Of a stretch of 64,000 bases of DNA, positions 28,718-39,431 are shown piece by piece. Each line of letters begins with the position of its first letter. Position 1 is the first letter of the stretch. Below the pieces are notes generated by a model. It was not told the origin of the DNA and searched no databases. It worked only from the letters and a program-made list of their open reading frames with translations. Origin of the DNA: Rhodococcus rhodochrous (GTDB lineage Bacteria > Actinomycetota > Actinomycetes > Mycobacteriales > Mycobacteriaceae); assembly GCF_014854695.1 (NCBI RefSeq), contig NZ_CP027557.1:3596001-3660000 (forward strand). Direction: 5' to 3'. Both the position numbers and the translations under genes were made by a program.

Positions 28718-30106
28718 ATGAGCAAGCAAGACAGCGTGGCCCGCCACACGCCTCGCGACACGTCCGCCGTCGGCCTCAATCCGATCAAACGCGACGCCAT
28801 GGGCGCTGCCATGCGCGTGCTCACCCGGATCACGGGCTCCGAACTGGCCGACCGGTACAAGTTCCGCGAGACGATCGACCGGATCACGTATCAGTCCACG
28901 AAGACGGGCTTCAAGACCCTCGGTGCCGCCACGCGCACCTTCAAGAAGGTGTCGGGCGGCGCGAGCGGCCCGCAGCGTCTCACCACCGCGAAGAACGCCG
29001 ACTTCTTCGACCTCACCCCCACCGACGATCAGCAGATGATCACGGAGACGGTGCGTGAGTTCGCCGCCGAGATCCTGCGGCCCGCCGCGCACGACGCCGA
29101 CGAGGCCGCCGCGGCCCCGGCCGATCTGCTCGCGCGCGCAGCCGAACTCGGCATCACCATGGTCAACGTGCCCGAGGCGTTCGACGGCGCCGCCGACGAG
29201 CGCGGCGTGGTCACCAACGTGCTGGTCGCCGAGGCTCTCGCACACGGCGACATGGGTCTGGCCCTGCCGATCCTCGCGCCGAGCGGTGTGGCCGCGGCGC
29301 TGACGCAGTGGGGCACCGAGGACCAGCAGAAGACCTACCTGCCGGCCTTCGCCGGCGACGACGTCCCCCAGGCGTCCGTCGTCATCGCCGAGCCGCGCGC
29401 CCTGTTCGATCCCTTCGCACTGCAGACCAAGGCGGTCCGCTCCCCCAGCGGTTACCGACTCAACGGCGTGAAGTCGTTCGTCCCGGCCGCGGGTAGCGCC
29501 GAACTCTTCGTCGTCGCAGCCGAACTCGACGGCAAGCCCTCCCTCTTCCTCGTCGAGGCGAAGAGCAAGGGCGTCGTCATCGAGGCCGATCCGGGGATGG
29601 GCCTGCGCGCCGCCGGACTGGGCCGCCTGCTGCTCGAGGACGTCGCGGTGCCGGAATCGGCGCGTCTCGGCGACGACGACGCCGACGTCCGCGCCGAGCA
29701 GTACGCCGACGCCGTGCGCCTGTCGCGCCTGGGATGGGCCGCTCTGGCGATGGGCACCGGTCAGGCCGTGCTCGACTACGTGGTCCCCTACGTCAACGAG
29801 CGCGAGGCGTTCGGCGAGCCCATCAGCCACCGGCAGGCGGTGGCGTTCATGGTGGCCGATATCAAGATCGAGCTCGACGGTCTGCGCCTGGTCACGCTGC
29901 GCGGCGCGTCGCGGGCCGAGCAGGGCCTGTCCTTCGCTCGCGAGGCGGCCCTGGCCCGCAAGCTCGCCACCGACAAGGGCATGCAGTTCGGCCTCGACGG
30001 TGTCCAGCTGCTCGGCGGCCACGGCTACACCAAGGAACACCCCGTCGAACGTTGGTACCGCGACCTGCGAGCAATCGGAGTCGCCGAGGGCGTCGTCCTC
30101 GTCTGA
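28718..30106 (+). CDS. Acyl-CoA dehydrogenase (first of a pair)
   Basis: A 462-residue FAD-dependent acyl-CoA dehydrogenase introducing the alpha-beta double bond in fatty acyl-CoA oxidation. The N-terminus carries an extra basic segment of about 85 residues before the dehydrogenase helical domain (TPTDDQQMITETVREFAAE). The C-terminal LLGGHGYTKEHPVERWYRD is typical, but the usual catalytic-loop YEGT is replaced by VAEGV. ATG at 28718 was preferred to GTG at 28712. Together with the next gene it may form a heteromeric enzyme, as known for several mycobacterial FadE pairs. Confidence 0.88.
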   Translation: MSKQDSVARHTPRDTSAVGLNPIKRDAMGAAMRVLTRITGSELADRYKFRETIDRITYQSTKTGFKTLGAATRTFKKVSGGASGPQRLTTAKNADFFDLTPTDDQQMITETVREFAAEILRPAAHDADEAAAAPADLLARAAELGITMVNVPEAFDGAADERGVVTNVLVAEALAHGDMGLALPILAPSGVAAALTQWGTEDQQKTYLPAFAGDDVPQASVVIAEPRALFDPFALQTKAVRSPSGYRLNGVKSFVPAAGSAELFVVAAELDGKPSLFLVEAKSKGVVIEADPGMGLRAAGLGRLLLEDVAVPESARLGDDDADVRAEQYADAVRLSRLGWAALAMGTGQAVLDYVVPYVNEREAFGEPISHRQAVAFMVADIKIELDGLRLVTLRGASRAEQGLSFAREAALARKLATDKGMQFGLDGVQLLGGHGYTKEHPVERWYRDLRAIGVAEGVVLV

Positions 30107-30134
30107 TCGGCCCGACCCGAACAAGGAACCTGTG

Positions 30135-31349
30135 ATGATCAATCTCGAACTTCCCCGGAAGCTCAAGGCTTCCGCGAACCAGGCCCATCAGGTCGCCGCG
30201 CAGATCTTCCGGCCGATCTCCCGCAAGTACGACCTCGCCGAGCACGCGTACCCCGTCGAACTCGACACCATGGCCGCGATGGTCGAGGGGCTCAACGACT
30301 CCGGTCAGGGCGCGGCGGGCGCCACGCTCGGCCGCGACAGCAAGGCCAAGCAGGACGGCCCCGCCGGAAATGCCAACGGCGGCAACATGGCCGGTCTCCT
30401 CAACGTCATCGAGACGTGCTGGGGCGACGTCGGCCTGACCCTGTCGATCCCCTACCAGGGCCTCGGCAACTCCGCGATCGCCGCGGTGGCCACCGACGAG
30501 CAGCTCGAGCGCTTCGGCAAGGTGTGGGCCTCGATGGCGATCACCGAGCCCGGCTTCGGATCCGACTCGGCGGCCGTGACGACCACGGCCGTGCTCGACG
30601 GCGACGAGTGGGTCCTCAACGGCGAGAAGATCTTCGTCACCGCCGGTGAGCGTTCCACGCACATCGTCGTGTGGGCGTCCGTCGACAGGTCGAAGGGCCG
30701 CGCCGCGATCAAGTCGTTCGTCGTGCCGCGCGAGGCTCCCGGGCTCTCGGTCGCCCGCCTCGAGAAGAAGCTCGGCATCAAGGCGTCCGACACCGCCGTG
30801 CTCGTGCTCGACAACTGCCGCATCCCGAAGGACAACATCCTCGGCTCTCCGGAGGTGAACACCGAGAAGGGGTTCGCGGGGGTCATGCAGACCTTCGACA
30901 ACACGCGTCCGATCGTGGCCGGCATGGCCGTGGGTCTCGGTCGCGCGGTACTCGAGGAACTGCGCACGATCCTGAAGGAGGCGGGCGTCGAGGTCTCCTA
31001 CGACGTCCCCGCCAACAACCAGCACGCCGCGGCCGCCGAGTTCCTGGCGCTCGAGGCCGACTGGGAGGCCGCCTACCTGCTCGCTCTGCGCGCGACGTGG
31101 ATGGCCGACAACAAGAAGCCCAACTCCCTCGAGGCATCGGTGTCCAAGGCGAAGGCCGGCCGCACCGGCACCGCGGTCTCGCTCAAGGCCGTCGAACTCG
31201 CCGGCACCTACGGGTACTCGCAGCGGCCCCTGCTCGAGAAGTGGGCACGTGATTCCAAGATCCTCGACATCTTCGAGGGCACCCAGCAGATCCAGCAGCT
31301 CATCGTCGCTCGACGGGTGCTCGGAAAGTCGTCCTCCGAACTGAAATAA
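30135..31349 (+). CDS. Acyl-CoA dehydrogenase (second of a pair)
   Basis: A 404-residue acyl-CoA dehydrogenase with SMAITEPGFGSDSAAV, the flavin-binding FVTAGERSTHIVVWA and the C-terminal catalytic loop ILDIFEGTQQIQQLIV that retains the EGT pattern. Twenty-eight bases separate it from the first gene, and an AGGAAC precedes the ATG. Its intact loop and the altered loop of the neighbour fit a complex where one subunit is catalytic, an inference. Substrate chain length cannot be read. Confidence 0.9.
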   Translation: MINLELPRKLKASANQAHQVAAQIFRPISRKYDLAEHAYPVELDTMAAMVEGLNDSGQGAAGATLGRDSKAKQDGPAGNANGGNMAGLLNVIETCWGDVGLTLSIPYQGLGNSAIAAVATDEQLERFGKVWASMAITEPGFGSDSAAVTTTAVLDGDEWVLNGEKIFVTAGERSTHIVVWASVDRSKGRAAIKSFVVPREAPGLSVARLEKKLGIKASDTAVLVLDNCRIPKDNILGSPEVNTEKGFAGVMQTFDNTRPIVAGMAVGLGRAVLEELRTILKEAGVEVSYDVPANNQHAAAAEFLALEADWEAAYLLALRATWMADNKKPNSLEASVSKAKAGRTGTAVSLKAVELAGTYGYSQRPLLEKWARDSKILDIFEGTQQIQQLIVARRVLGKSSSELK

Positions 31350-31420
31350 CGCCCGGGGCATGGGGTCCGTCCGCCGGCCCCGAAGGGATGGGACCGGGGC
31401 CGGCGACGGTACCGGGCGTT
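31348..31420 (+). terminator. Nested hairpin after the fadE pair
   Basis: Outer arms AACGCCCGG (31348-31356) and CCGGGCGTT (31412-31420) enclose a 10-bp stem CGCCGGCCCC/GGGGCCGGCG (31372-31381/31396-31405). It begins inside the stop codon and ends in TTT, consistent with a terminator. Confidence 0.55.
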
Positions 31421-31534
31421 TCGGAGGATCCATCGGGGGACGAGCCCTCGCCGCAGGCGCGGCGAGGGCTCTACCCGTTCCAGGAAGATCATCCGGAGAA
31501 GATTGCCTGGAATGTGAGCTACGTCACGGCTACT

Positions 31535-31556
31535 GTGTGTCCTGACGCCGACACAC
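31535..31556. promoter_or_regulatory. Inverted repeat before the acyl-CoA synthetase
   Basis: GTGTGTC (31535-31541) and GACACAC (31550-31556) are perfect arms around 8 bases, 15 bases before the synthetase start. It could be an operator or an RNA hairpin limiting translation. Confidence 0.35.
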
Positions 31557-31570
31557 AACCAGGGGGACGG

Positions 31571-33274
31571 ATGCTCGGTCAGGACATTCTCGGCAGGATC
31601 ACGGGCGGGCGGATCACGCTCGACGACACGATCGGCCAGGTCAAGGACACCGTCGGATCACTCGCGGTACTCCATCGCTCCGGTCTGCTGCACTTCCCGC
31701 GCGTGGACCACAGCATCGGGACGATCATGGCGGCCAACAAGTACGGTCCCTTCGCCGGTGCCGTGCACGCGCAGGCCGAACGCGGTCTGGACGCCGTCGC
31801 ACTGATCGACGAGGCCGGCGACGTCACCTACAAGGAACTCGAGGCCCGCTCCAACGCCCTCGTGCGTGCGTGGCAGCGCGCCGGGGTCGAACCGGGATCG
31901 GTCATGGGCATCATGGCCCGCAATCACCGCGGTCTCGTGCTGACGATGCTCGCCACCGCCAAGCTCGGCGTGCGGCTCGTCATGATGAACACCGGCTTCG
32001 CCCCGCGCCAACTCGTCGACGTCGCCGCGCGCGAACAGGTCTCGACGTTCGTCTTCGACAGCGAGTTCGCCGATGTCGCCGCCGCGCTCCCAGACGACGT
32101 GCGCCGGTACGTCTCCTGGGTGGACGACGAGGTCCCCGATATCCCGACACTGGAGCACTCGATCGAAGGCATGGACGGATCGTCCCTGCCCGCCCCGGAG
32201 GTCTTCGGTGGATTCGTGCTGCTCACCAGCGGCACCACCGGCACCCCGAAGGGGGCGCCGCGCGGCCGCACGTCGCCGTTCGCGTCGGCCCAGTTCCTCG
32301 ATCGGGTTCCGCTGCGCCCCGGGCAGACGATGCTCATGGCCGCCCCCGCCTTCCACGGCACCGGCGTCTCACAGTTCGCGCTCGCCCTCGCGCTCGGTCA
32401 GACCGTGGTGATGATGCGGCGCTTCTCCCCCGTCGACACCCTGGGCCTCGTCGAGCAGCACGGAGCGAACGTGCTGGTCGTCGTCCCGACCATGCTGCAA
32501 CGGATCCTCGACCTCGGACCGGAGAAGATCGCCGAGTACGACACCTCGAGCCTGAAGATCGTCTTCTCCGCGGGTTCGTCGCTCTCACCCGACGTGTGTC
32601 GCCGGACCACGGAGGCCTTCGGGCACGTGCTGTACAACCTGTACGGATCCACCGAATGCGCCGTCGCGACGGTTGCGACCCCCGACGACATCCGGCAGGC
32701 GCCCGGCACGGCCGGTCGTCCTCCCGTGACCTGCCGGGTGGTGCTGTTCGACGACGACGGCCACCGCATCACCGAACCTCACGTTTCCGGCCGCATCTTC
32801 GTCTCGAGCGGCCTGTCCTTCGCCGGCTACACCGACGGTCGCGACAAGGAACGCATCGACGGACTGCTGTCGATCGGCGACATCGGGCACTGGGACGAGA
32901 ACGGCCTGCTCTTCGTCGACGGCCGCGACGACGACATGATCGTCTCCGGCGGCGAGAACGTCTATCCGCTCGAGGTCGAGAACCTGCTCGCCGAACGGAA
33001 GGACGTGCTCGACGCCGCCGTGGTGGGGGTCCCCGATTCACAGTTCGGGCAGCGACTGCGGGCCTTCGTGGTCCCCTCACCCGATTCCTCCCGCGACGCC
33101 GAGGACATCAAGGCGTTCGTGAAGGCGAATCTCGCCCGGTACAAGGTCCCGCGCGAAGTGGTCTTCCTCGACGAGCTGCCGCGCAATGCCACAGGGAAGC
33201 TGCTGCGCCGGGTGCTGGTGGAGATGGATGTTCCCGAGGATCCCGAGAAGGGGCGCACCGCCGCCCGCGGGTGA
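31571..33274 (+). CDS. Fatty acyl-CoA synthetase (FadD-type)
   Basis: A 567-residue adenylate-forming enzyme activating fatty acids to acyl-CoA, supplying the neighbouring dehydrogenases. The P-loop TSGTTGTPKGAPRG, NLYGSTE, the aspartate of IGDIGHWDENG, SGGENVYPLEVENLLAE and the C-terminal lysine in LPRNATGKLLRRVL are intact. AGGGGG lies just before the ATG. In layout it resembles mycobacterial FadD2/FadD12. The upstream nested hairpin suggests it has its own promoter. Confidence 0.92.
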   Translation: MLGQDILGRITGGRITLDDTIGQVKDTVGSLAVLHRSGLLHFPRVDHSIGTIMAANKYGPFAGAVHAQAERGLDAVALIDEAGDVTYKELEARSNALVRAWQRAGVEPGSVMGIMARNHRGLVLTMLATAKLGVRLVMMNTGFAPRQLVDVAAREQVSTFVFDSEFADVAAALPDDVRRYVSWVDDEVPDIPTLEHSIEGMDGSSLPAPEVFGGFVLLTSGTTGTPKGAPRGRTSPFASAQFLDRVPLRPGQTMLMAAPAFHGTGVSQFALALALGQTVVMMRRFSPVDTLGLVEQHGANVLVVVPTMLQRILDLGPEKIAEYDTSSLKIVFSAGSSLSPDVCRRTTEAFGHVLYNLYGSTECAVATVATPDDIRQAPGTAGRPPVTCRVVLFDDDGHRITEPHVSGRIFVSSGLSFAGYTDGRDKERIDGLLSIGDIGHWDENGLLFVDGRDDDMIVSGGENVYPLEVENLLAERKDVLDAAVVGVPDSQFGQRLRAFVVPSPDSSRDAEDIKAFVKANLARYKVPREVVFLDELPRNATGKLLRRVLVEMDVPEDPEKGRTAARG

Positions 33275-33285
33275 CCCACGAACGA

Positions 33286-33320
33286 ACGAAGGCCGGTCGT
33301 CCGAGACGACCGGCCTTCGT
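33286..33320. terminator. Bidirectional terminator
   Basis: A perfect 16-bp stem (ACGAAGGCCGGTCGTC at 33286-33301, complement 33305-33320) with a 3-base loop separates the synthetase gene from the convergent initiator tRNA. Confidence 0.85.
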
Positions 33321-33325
33321 GGTGG

Positions 33326-33399
33326 TAGCGGGGACAGGATTTGAACCTGCGACCTCTGGGTTATGAGCCCAGCGAGCTACCGAGCTGCTCCACCCCGCG
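33326..33399 (-). tRNA. Initiator tRNA-fMet (CAT)
   Basis: On the minus strand it starts CGCGGGGTGGAGCAGC. The anticodon loop CTCATAA sits on three G:C pairs (GGG/CCC), and positions 1 and 72 (C and U) do not pair; both are initiator hallmarks. CCA is encoded at 33325-33323. Confidence 0.96.
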
Positions 33400-34392
<993 letters not shown>

Positions 34393-34411
34393 CGCAGACC
34401 GCCTCCAAGAA

Positions 34412-34453
34412 CACGACGAAGGCCCGCGGTTCGCACCGCGGGCCTTCGTCGTG
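34412..34453. terminator. Bidirectional rpf / UPF0182 terminator
   Basis: A perfect 19-bp stem (CACGACGAAGGCCCGCGGT at 34412-34430, complement 34435-34453) with loop TCGC, followed by TCCGTTTCCGTT. It lies between convergent genes. Confidence 0.9.
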
Positions 34454-34487
34454 TCCGTTTCCGTTACCGGATCAGCCGCCGGTGGAC

Positions 34488-37400
34488 TCAGCCGCCAGTG
34501 GATTCGTAGGCGTCGACGGCCTGCTGCACCCGCCGCAGCGCCCGACCGTAGGCTTCGAAATCGCCGCTGGTCTGCGCGTTGGCCAGCTCCGCAAGTGCCG
34601 AATCGAGCTCCGCGACCGCGGCATCGCGATTCGCGGGAGCGGTCGGCGCCGGCGAGGCGGGCTGCTGTTGCTGCTGATCGGAAGGCTGGTTCTGCTCCTC
34701 CGTGCCCTCGCCGATCGCCTCACCGCGGGTCTCGTCCTCGACCTCGGCGGTGGGCAACGCCTCGCCACCGGGAGCGGTGGCCGCGTCGCCGACACCGGGA
34801 CCGAAGACCTGGTCGAGCGCACCGGCGAGAGTGGGCGCGTAACCGATCCGGACACCACCGCTGGCACCCGGCTCCCGGTAGCTGACGAGCACGCGCGACA
34901 GCTGCGGGAAGGTCGACGTGCTGCCCGCCGTCGCATTGCGCTCGGTGTACATCGGCTGGACGTACAGGATGCCGCCGTCCGCGATGGGCAGGGTGAGCAG
35001 GTTGCCGTACTGGATCCGGTTGGACCGTTCGAGCAGGGTCCGCTCCGAAGCCACTCGGGTGTCGGAGATCATCGCGTTCTGCGTCTGCTCCGGACCGAAG
35101 GTCTGTGTGTCCGTCGGTAGCTGCAGGATCGTGAACTTGCCGTAGTTCTCCGGATCGGATTCGACCGAGATGTACGCCGACAGGAACTGCCGGTTGTAAC
35201 CCACCATCGCCGAGGTCAGACGGAACCGCGGATCCGCCGTCTCACGATCGCCCATCAGCAGGTAGTAAGGCGGCTGGTTCGCGCTGGTGTCGACCGTCGG
35301 ATCGGCCGGCACCGACCAGAACGCGTTGTTGGTGAAGAACTCGCGTGGATCGTCGACGTGGTACTTGGCGAGCATCTCGCGCTGCACCTTGAACAGGTCC
35401 TCCGGGTAGCGGAAGTGCGCCCGCAGTTCGTCGGAGATCTGGTCCTGCGGGGTCACCGCGTCGGGGAAGACACCCATCCAGGCCTTCAGGACCGGGTCCT
35501 GATCGTCGACCTGGTAGAGCGTGACGGTGCCGTCGTAGGCATCGACCGTCGCCTTGACCGAGTTGCGGATGTACGAGACCTCCTTGCGGGGCAGCAACCG
35601 GCCGGTGTTCTGGTCGATGCTGTCCTCGACGAGGCCCTCGAGCGACGCGCGCTGCGCGTACGGGTAGTAGTCGAGCGTTGTGTACGCGTCGACGATCCAC
35701 TTGATGCGGCCGTCGATCGCGGCCGGGTAGGCGTCGCCGTCGGCCGTCAGCCACGGCGCGACCTTCGTCACGCGCTCACGCGGGTCGCGGTTGAACAGGA
35801 TCTTCGAGTCGCTGCCGATGGCGCTCGAGAACAGGATGTTGCGTTCGCCGTACTTCGCGGCGAAGGCGAGCCGGTTGAACCAGTTGCCGATGTCGACGCC
35901 GCCCGAGCCGGTGTAGGTGTACTTCTCGGTGTCGGTGTCGTACTCGCGCGGCCCGGACGAGTCGGCGCTGTTGCCGACGATCGCGTAGTCCGGATCGGCC
36001 TCGGCGATGACCTCGCCGTAGTAGATGCGGGGCTGCTCGACGGGGATGACCTGGTTCTCCGCGGCGAGCGACGCCAGGTCGCTGACGAAGTAGACGGGAT
36101 AGCCGCTGTTGCTGTTGGCGGCCTCCTCCGCCGACGCACTCGCGGCGGCGTTCACACGGTTGGCGGGCGCCGCGACGAGACCGTTGCCGTGCGTGTACAC
36201 GGTGTGGCGGTTGATCCAGTCGGTCTGGTTACCGGTCAGGCTCGTCGGCGAGAGCTCACGCGCCGCGACGATGTAGTCCTCCATACGACCGTCGAGCTCG
36301 TACCGGTCGATGTCGAGCGACTCGGGGTAGCCGTAGAAGTTCTTCAGCTGCGTCTGCTGCGTGAACGTGCGGGGAAGCACGTTCGGGTCGAGCAGGCGGG
36401 CATTCGCGATCGTGGTGATGTCGGCCGGGATGTTCTCGGGCGAGGTGGTACCCACGCCCGGGTAGTCCTCGTACGCCACCTTGTCGTCGGTGATGCCGTA
36501 CGCCTCGCGGGTCGCGGCGATGTTGCGCTCGATGTACTCGCTCTCCTTGTCGGCAGCGTTCGGGCGCACCGAGAACTGCTCGACCATGAGCGGGTACACC
36601 GCACCCACGAGGATCGACGACAGCACGAGCAGCGCCGTCGCGAGCGCGGGGATCCGCAGGTCGCGCAGGAAGATCGCCGCGAAGAACGCGATCGCGCAGA
36701 TGACGGCGATCGCGAGCAGGATGAGCTTGGCCGGCAACACCGCGTTGATGTCGGTGAAGCCACCACCGGTGAAGGTGGGTTCCTTGCGGCTGCTCCACAG
36801 CAGTTCGTACCGATCGAGCCAGTAGGCGAACGCCTTGAACGCGACGAACAGGCCCGCGAGGACCGCCAGCTGCACACGCGAGGCCGTCGACATGCTTCCA
36901 CCGCGACCGGCGAGACGGATGCCGCCGAAGATGTAGTGGGTGACGAGGTTCGCGATGAAACCGAGCACGATCGCGACGAAGAACCAGTTGAGCACGAAGC
37001 GGTAGAACGGCAGGTCGAAGGCGTAGAAGCCCACGTCGAGACCGAACTGCGGATCGGTGGTGCCGAAGTCGCCGCCGTTGAAGAACATCTGCACGGTGAC
37101 CCAGCCGGCCTGGGCGACCAGACCGGAGAGCACACCGAGCACGACCGGGATGCCGATCCCGAAGGCGCGCATGCGCGTCATCACGGTGGTGCGGTAGCGC
37201 GCCACCGGATCGTTGGGTCCGGTGGTCGGCACGAAGACCGGGCGCGACCGGTAGGCGAGCAGCATCGCCAGCCAGACGACACCGCCGATGAACAACCCGA
37301 CCACCAGGAACAGTGCGATCCGGGTCAGGAGAACCTTGACGTATACGTCCCGGAAGTCGACCTCGCCGAACCAGAGCCAGTTGGTGTAGGTGTCCACCAA

Positions 37401-37499
37401 CCGTGGTCCGAGCAGCAGCAGCACTGCGGCCACCACTGCCAGGATCAGCAGAACTCTGCTCCGCTTCGACAATGTAGGTACTCCGGTCGGGGGCCTCAT
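34488..37499 (-). CDS. UPF0182 family large membrane protein
   Basis: A 1003-residue protein of COG1615 with seven membrane helices in the first 320 residues and a large extracytoplasmic domain, ending in a low-complexity tail rich in E, Q and P. Conserved blocks include the WLWFGEVDF near the N-terminus and DYYPYAQRASLE in the external domain. The biochemical role is unknown. ATG at 37499 (MRPPTGVPTLSKRSR) was chosen over 37556 to place the basic end before helix 1. This is the first gene of the Rv3193c-like block. Confidence 0.9.
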   Translation of the reverse strand: MRPPTGVPTLSKRSRVLLILAVVAAVLLLLGPRLVDTYTNWLWFGEVDFRDVYVKVLLTRIALFLVVGLFIGGVVWLAMLLAYRSRPVFVPTTGPNDPVARYRTTVMTRMRAFGIGIPVVLGVLSGLVAQAGWVTVQMFFNGGDFGTTDPQFGLDVGFYAFDLPFYRFVLNWFFVAIVLGFIANLVTHYIFGGIRLAGRGGSMSTASRVQLAVLAGLFVAFKAFAYWLDRYELLWSSRKEPTFTGGGFTDINAVLPAKLILLAIAVICAIAFFAAIFLRDLRIPALATALLVLSSILVGAVYPLMVEQFSVRPNAADKESEYIERNIAATREAYGITDDKVAYEDYPGVGTTSPENIPADITTIANARLLDPNVLPRTFTQQTQLKNFYGYPESLDIDRYELDGRMEDYIVAARELSPTSLTGNQTDWINRHTVYTHGNGLVAAPANRVNAAASASAEEAANSNSGYPVYFVSDLASLAAENQVIPVEQPRIYYGEVIAEADPDYAIVGNSADSSGPREYDTDTEKYTYTGSGGVDIGNWFNRLAFAAKYGERNILFSSAIGSDSKILFNRDPRERVTKVAPWLTADGDAYPAAIDGRIKWIVDAYTTLDYYPYAQRASLEGLVEDSIDQNTGRLLPRKEVSYIRNSVKATVDAYDGTVTLYQVDDQDPVLKAWMGVFPDAVTPQDQISDELRAHFRYPEDLFKVQREMLAKYHVDDPREFFTNNAFWSVPADPTVDTSANQPPYYLLMGDRETADPRFRLTSAMVGYNRQFLSAYISVESDPENYGKFTILQLPTDTQTFGPEQTQNAMISDTRVASERTLLERSNRIQYGNLLTLPIADGGILYVQPMYTERNATAGSTSTFPQLSRVLVSYREPGASGGVRIGYAPTLAGALDQVFGPGVGDAATAPGGEALPTAEVEDETRGEAIGEGTEEQNQPSDQQQQQPASPAPTAPANRDAAVAELDSALAELANAQTSGDFEAYGRALRRVQQAVDAYESTGG

Positions 37500-37697
37500 G
37501 CCCACGTGCCACGCTCCCAACTCGTCCGGCGGCGCGATCGCACCGCATCTGTACATCTCGCGCTCGACGAACGCGTACGAACGCGCCTCGTTGTCACGGA
37601 GTGACCGTTTCGCCCCACTCTACGGAATCCTCCTACCGGGGGTCGTACGACGCAGGTCCGGCAGCGCACACCCGCGTACGGGTGCCAGGATAGGCCG
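37500..37697. promoter_or_regulatory. Divergent promoter region
   Basis: 198 bases between divergent genes, carrying both promoters. An imperfect TCACGGAGTGA lies near 37600. Nothing else was recognised. Confidence 0.35.
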
Positions 37698-38303
37698 GTG
37701 AACCAACGTCTTCCCGTACCTTCCGAACAAGGACTCGCGCGCGCCGTCCACGAGATCATCGATTTCGCGGATGCGGAGGGTTGGGACCGCCCTCCCGTGA
37801 TGTTCGCGCTCGTCCCGACCGTGCTCCTCGCAGCCGCCGAACCCACCCTCGCCGACCAGCTCGACGAGGGACACGAGTACACCCCGATCGCGCAGGAGGA
37901 CTTCCCCGACGACGTCGAGGGCGGCAGTCCCGCACTCGAGGAGTTCCTCGCCACGACCACCTGGCCCGGCTCTGTCGCCGGGTGCGCGCTCGTGCAGGAG
38001 GTGGTGGTGCTGCCGCCGAGCGCCGAGAACGAACTCGACGACGCCTTCGCGCCGCTGCTCGCCGACACCCACGCGGCCGACGAGGCGGCACGACTCGCAG
38101 CGCACACTCACCCGGAACGACGCGCCGCCCGCCTCATCTCCGCGGTCCTGCGCGACGGGCCGTCGCTCTCGCTCCTGCAGTTGCGTCCGCTCGACGACGA
38201 CGATCCGTTCGCGGGTGCCGAACTGCGGACCTACGACAACCTCGCCCCGCACGTCGTGGCGGCGTTGTACGCAACCCTGGAGGCGAGCGACGACGACTAC
38301 TGA
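37698..38303 (+). CDS. PPA1309-family conserved protein
   Basis: A 201-residue soluble acidic protein of a family restricted to actinobacteria and named for a Cutibacterium gene. The pattern EIIDFADAEGWDRPP near the N-terminus and the SLSLLQLRPLDDDDPFAG segment near the C-terminus are conserved as I recall. No catalytic motif is recognised and no function is known. The start is GTG at 37698. Convergent with the PDZ protein gene, 42 bases apart. Confidence 0.75.
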   Translation: MNQRLPVPSEQGLARAVHEIIDFADAEGWDRPPVMFALVPTVLLAAAEPTLADQLDEGHEYTPIAQEDFPDDVEGGSPALEEFLATTTWPGSVAGCALVQEVVVLPPSAENELDDAFAPLLADTHAADEAARLAAHTHPERRAARLISAVLRDGPSLSLLQLRPLDDDDPFAGAELRTYDNLAPHVVAALYATLEASDDDY

Positions 38304-38345
38304 GCTGTCGGCCACCGCGCTGTCGCTCCCTCGGCGGCGGATGGG

Positions 38346-39371
38346 TCAGCTGCAGGTCGGCGCGTCGCGTCCGTCCGCGATCGCTGCCAGCGCGTCGATC
38401 GCGCCCTCGAGCGTCTCGACCTTCACGAGCTGCACACCCTCGGGGGCGCCGCTCTGCGCCTCCGCGCAGTTCTCGGCGGGCACCAGGAAGACGGTCGCGC
38501 CGTCCTCCGACGCCGCGGTGAGCTTGTGGGTGATCCCGCCGATCGGCCCGACCATCCCGTCCGAGTCGATCGTGCCGGTCCCGGCGACGTCCAGGCCGCC
38601 GTTGAGCAGGCCCGGGCTGAGCTTGTCCACCACGGCCAGACTGAACATCAGGCCGGCGGACGGGCCGCCGATGTCGGCCAGGTTGAAGGTGACCTCGAAG
38701 GGCACCTCGGGAACCTCCTCGGTGGCGATGCCCAGGAAGCCCTTGTCCGGGTCGCCGGGCCGTGGACCGACGGGGACGTCGAACGACTCCTCGGCATCGC
38801 CGCGCAGGACGGTGATGCCCACCGACTCGCCGGGCGGCACGTCGCCGACCGCGCGCTGGACCTGGCCGGCCGTGCGCATCTCCTCGCCGCCGACGGCGAC
38901 GATCCGGTCGCCCGCTTCGAGCAACCCGGAGGCGGGAGCGTCCTGGCCCACCTCGGCGATCCGCAGGGTCACCGGCAGATCGAGATAGTGCAGAGCGGCG
39001 AGTTCGGCGGACCGCTCCGACTGGGCGAACTGCGCCTGGTCGACGGCCTGCACTTCGTCCTTGCTGCGGTCGGGCGGATAGACCTGCTCGCGCGGCGCGA
39101 CGCCGTAGCGACCGCTGATCCAGGCGGTGAAGGTCTGCGCGAGGGTGAGATTGTCGGTGACCCCGACGGTCGTCATGAACAGACTGCCCTCGGTCTCGTC
39201 CGCCTCGATCCCCTCGAGCGCCACGACCGGGGTGCCCTCGATCTCGCCGAGCGTGTCGAAGACGGGGCCGGGGCCGAGCGCCACGTACGGCGCCCGGACG
39301 TTGAACGCCACGACCACGATGACGAGGATCGGGAGCACGAGCGCGAGCGGCAGGACGTAGCGACGATTCAC
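38346..39371 (-). CDS. Membrane PDZ / Lon-like serine protease (YlbL type)
   Basis: A 341-residue protein with one N-terminal helix (PLALVLPILVIVVVAF), a PDZ domain (residues about 130-210, ASGLLEAGDRIVAVGGEE) and a Lon-type proteolytic domain. The catalytic serine lies in IGGPSAGLMFSL and the lysine in GPIGGITHKLTAA. It probably degrades or processes envelope proteins. GTG at 39371 (MNRRYVLPLAL) is preferred; the frame runs further upstream over the palindromic repeats. It corresponds to Rv3194c in the mycobacterial order. Confidence 0.88.
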   Translation of the reverse strand: MNRRYVLPLALVLPILVIVVVAFNVRAPYVALGPGPVFDTLGEIEGTPVVALEGIEADETEGSLFMTTVGVTDNLTLAQTFTAWISGRYGVAPREQVYPPDRSKDEVQAVDQAQFAQSERSAELAALHYLDLPVTLRIAEVGQDAPASGLLEAGDRIVAVGGEEMRTAGQVQRAVGDVPPGESVGITVLRGDAEESFDVPVGPRPGDPDKGFLGIATEEVPEVPFEVTFNLADIGGPSAGLMFSLAVVDKLSPGLLNGGLDVAGTGTIDSDGMVGPIGGITHKLTAASEDGATVFLVPAENCAEAQSGAPEGVQLVKVETLEGAIDALAAIADGRDAPTCS

Positions 39372-39431
39372 CCGGCCAGGGTAGCGGTCGGCCGACGATG
39401 CCCCGCACCACGACCGTGCTGTGTCGCTCAT

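Noticed and set aside
33286-33320. Long perfect inverted repeats (also 34412-34453) as mobile-element ends
   Set aside because: Tiny loops and placement after stop codons fit terminators; no transposase or target duplication.
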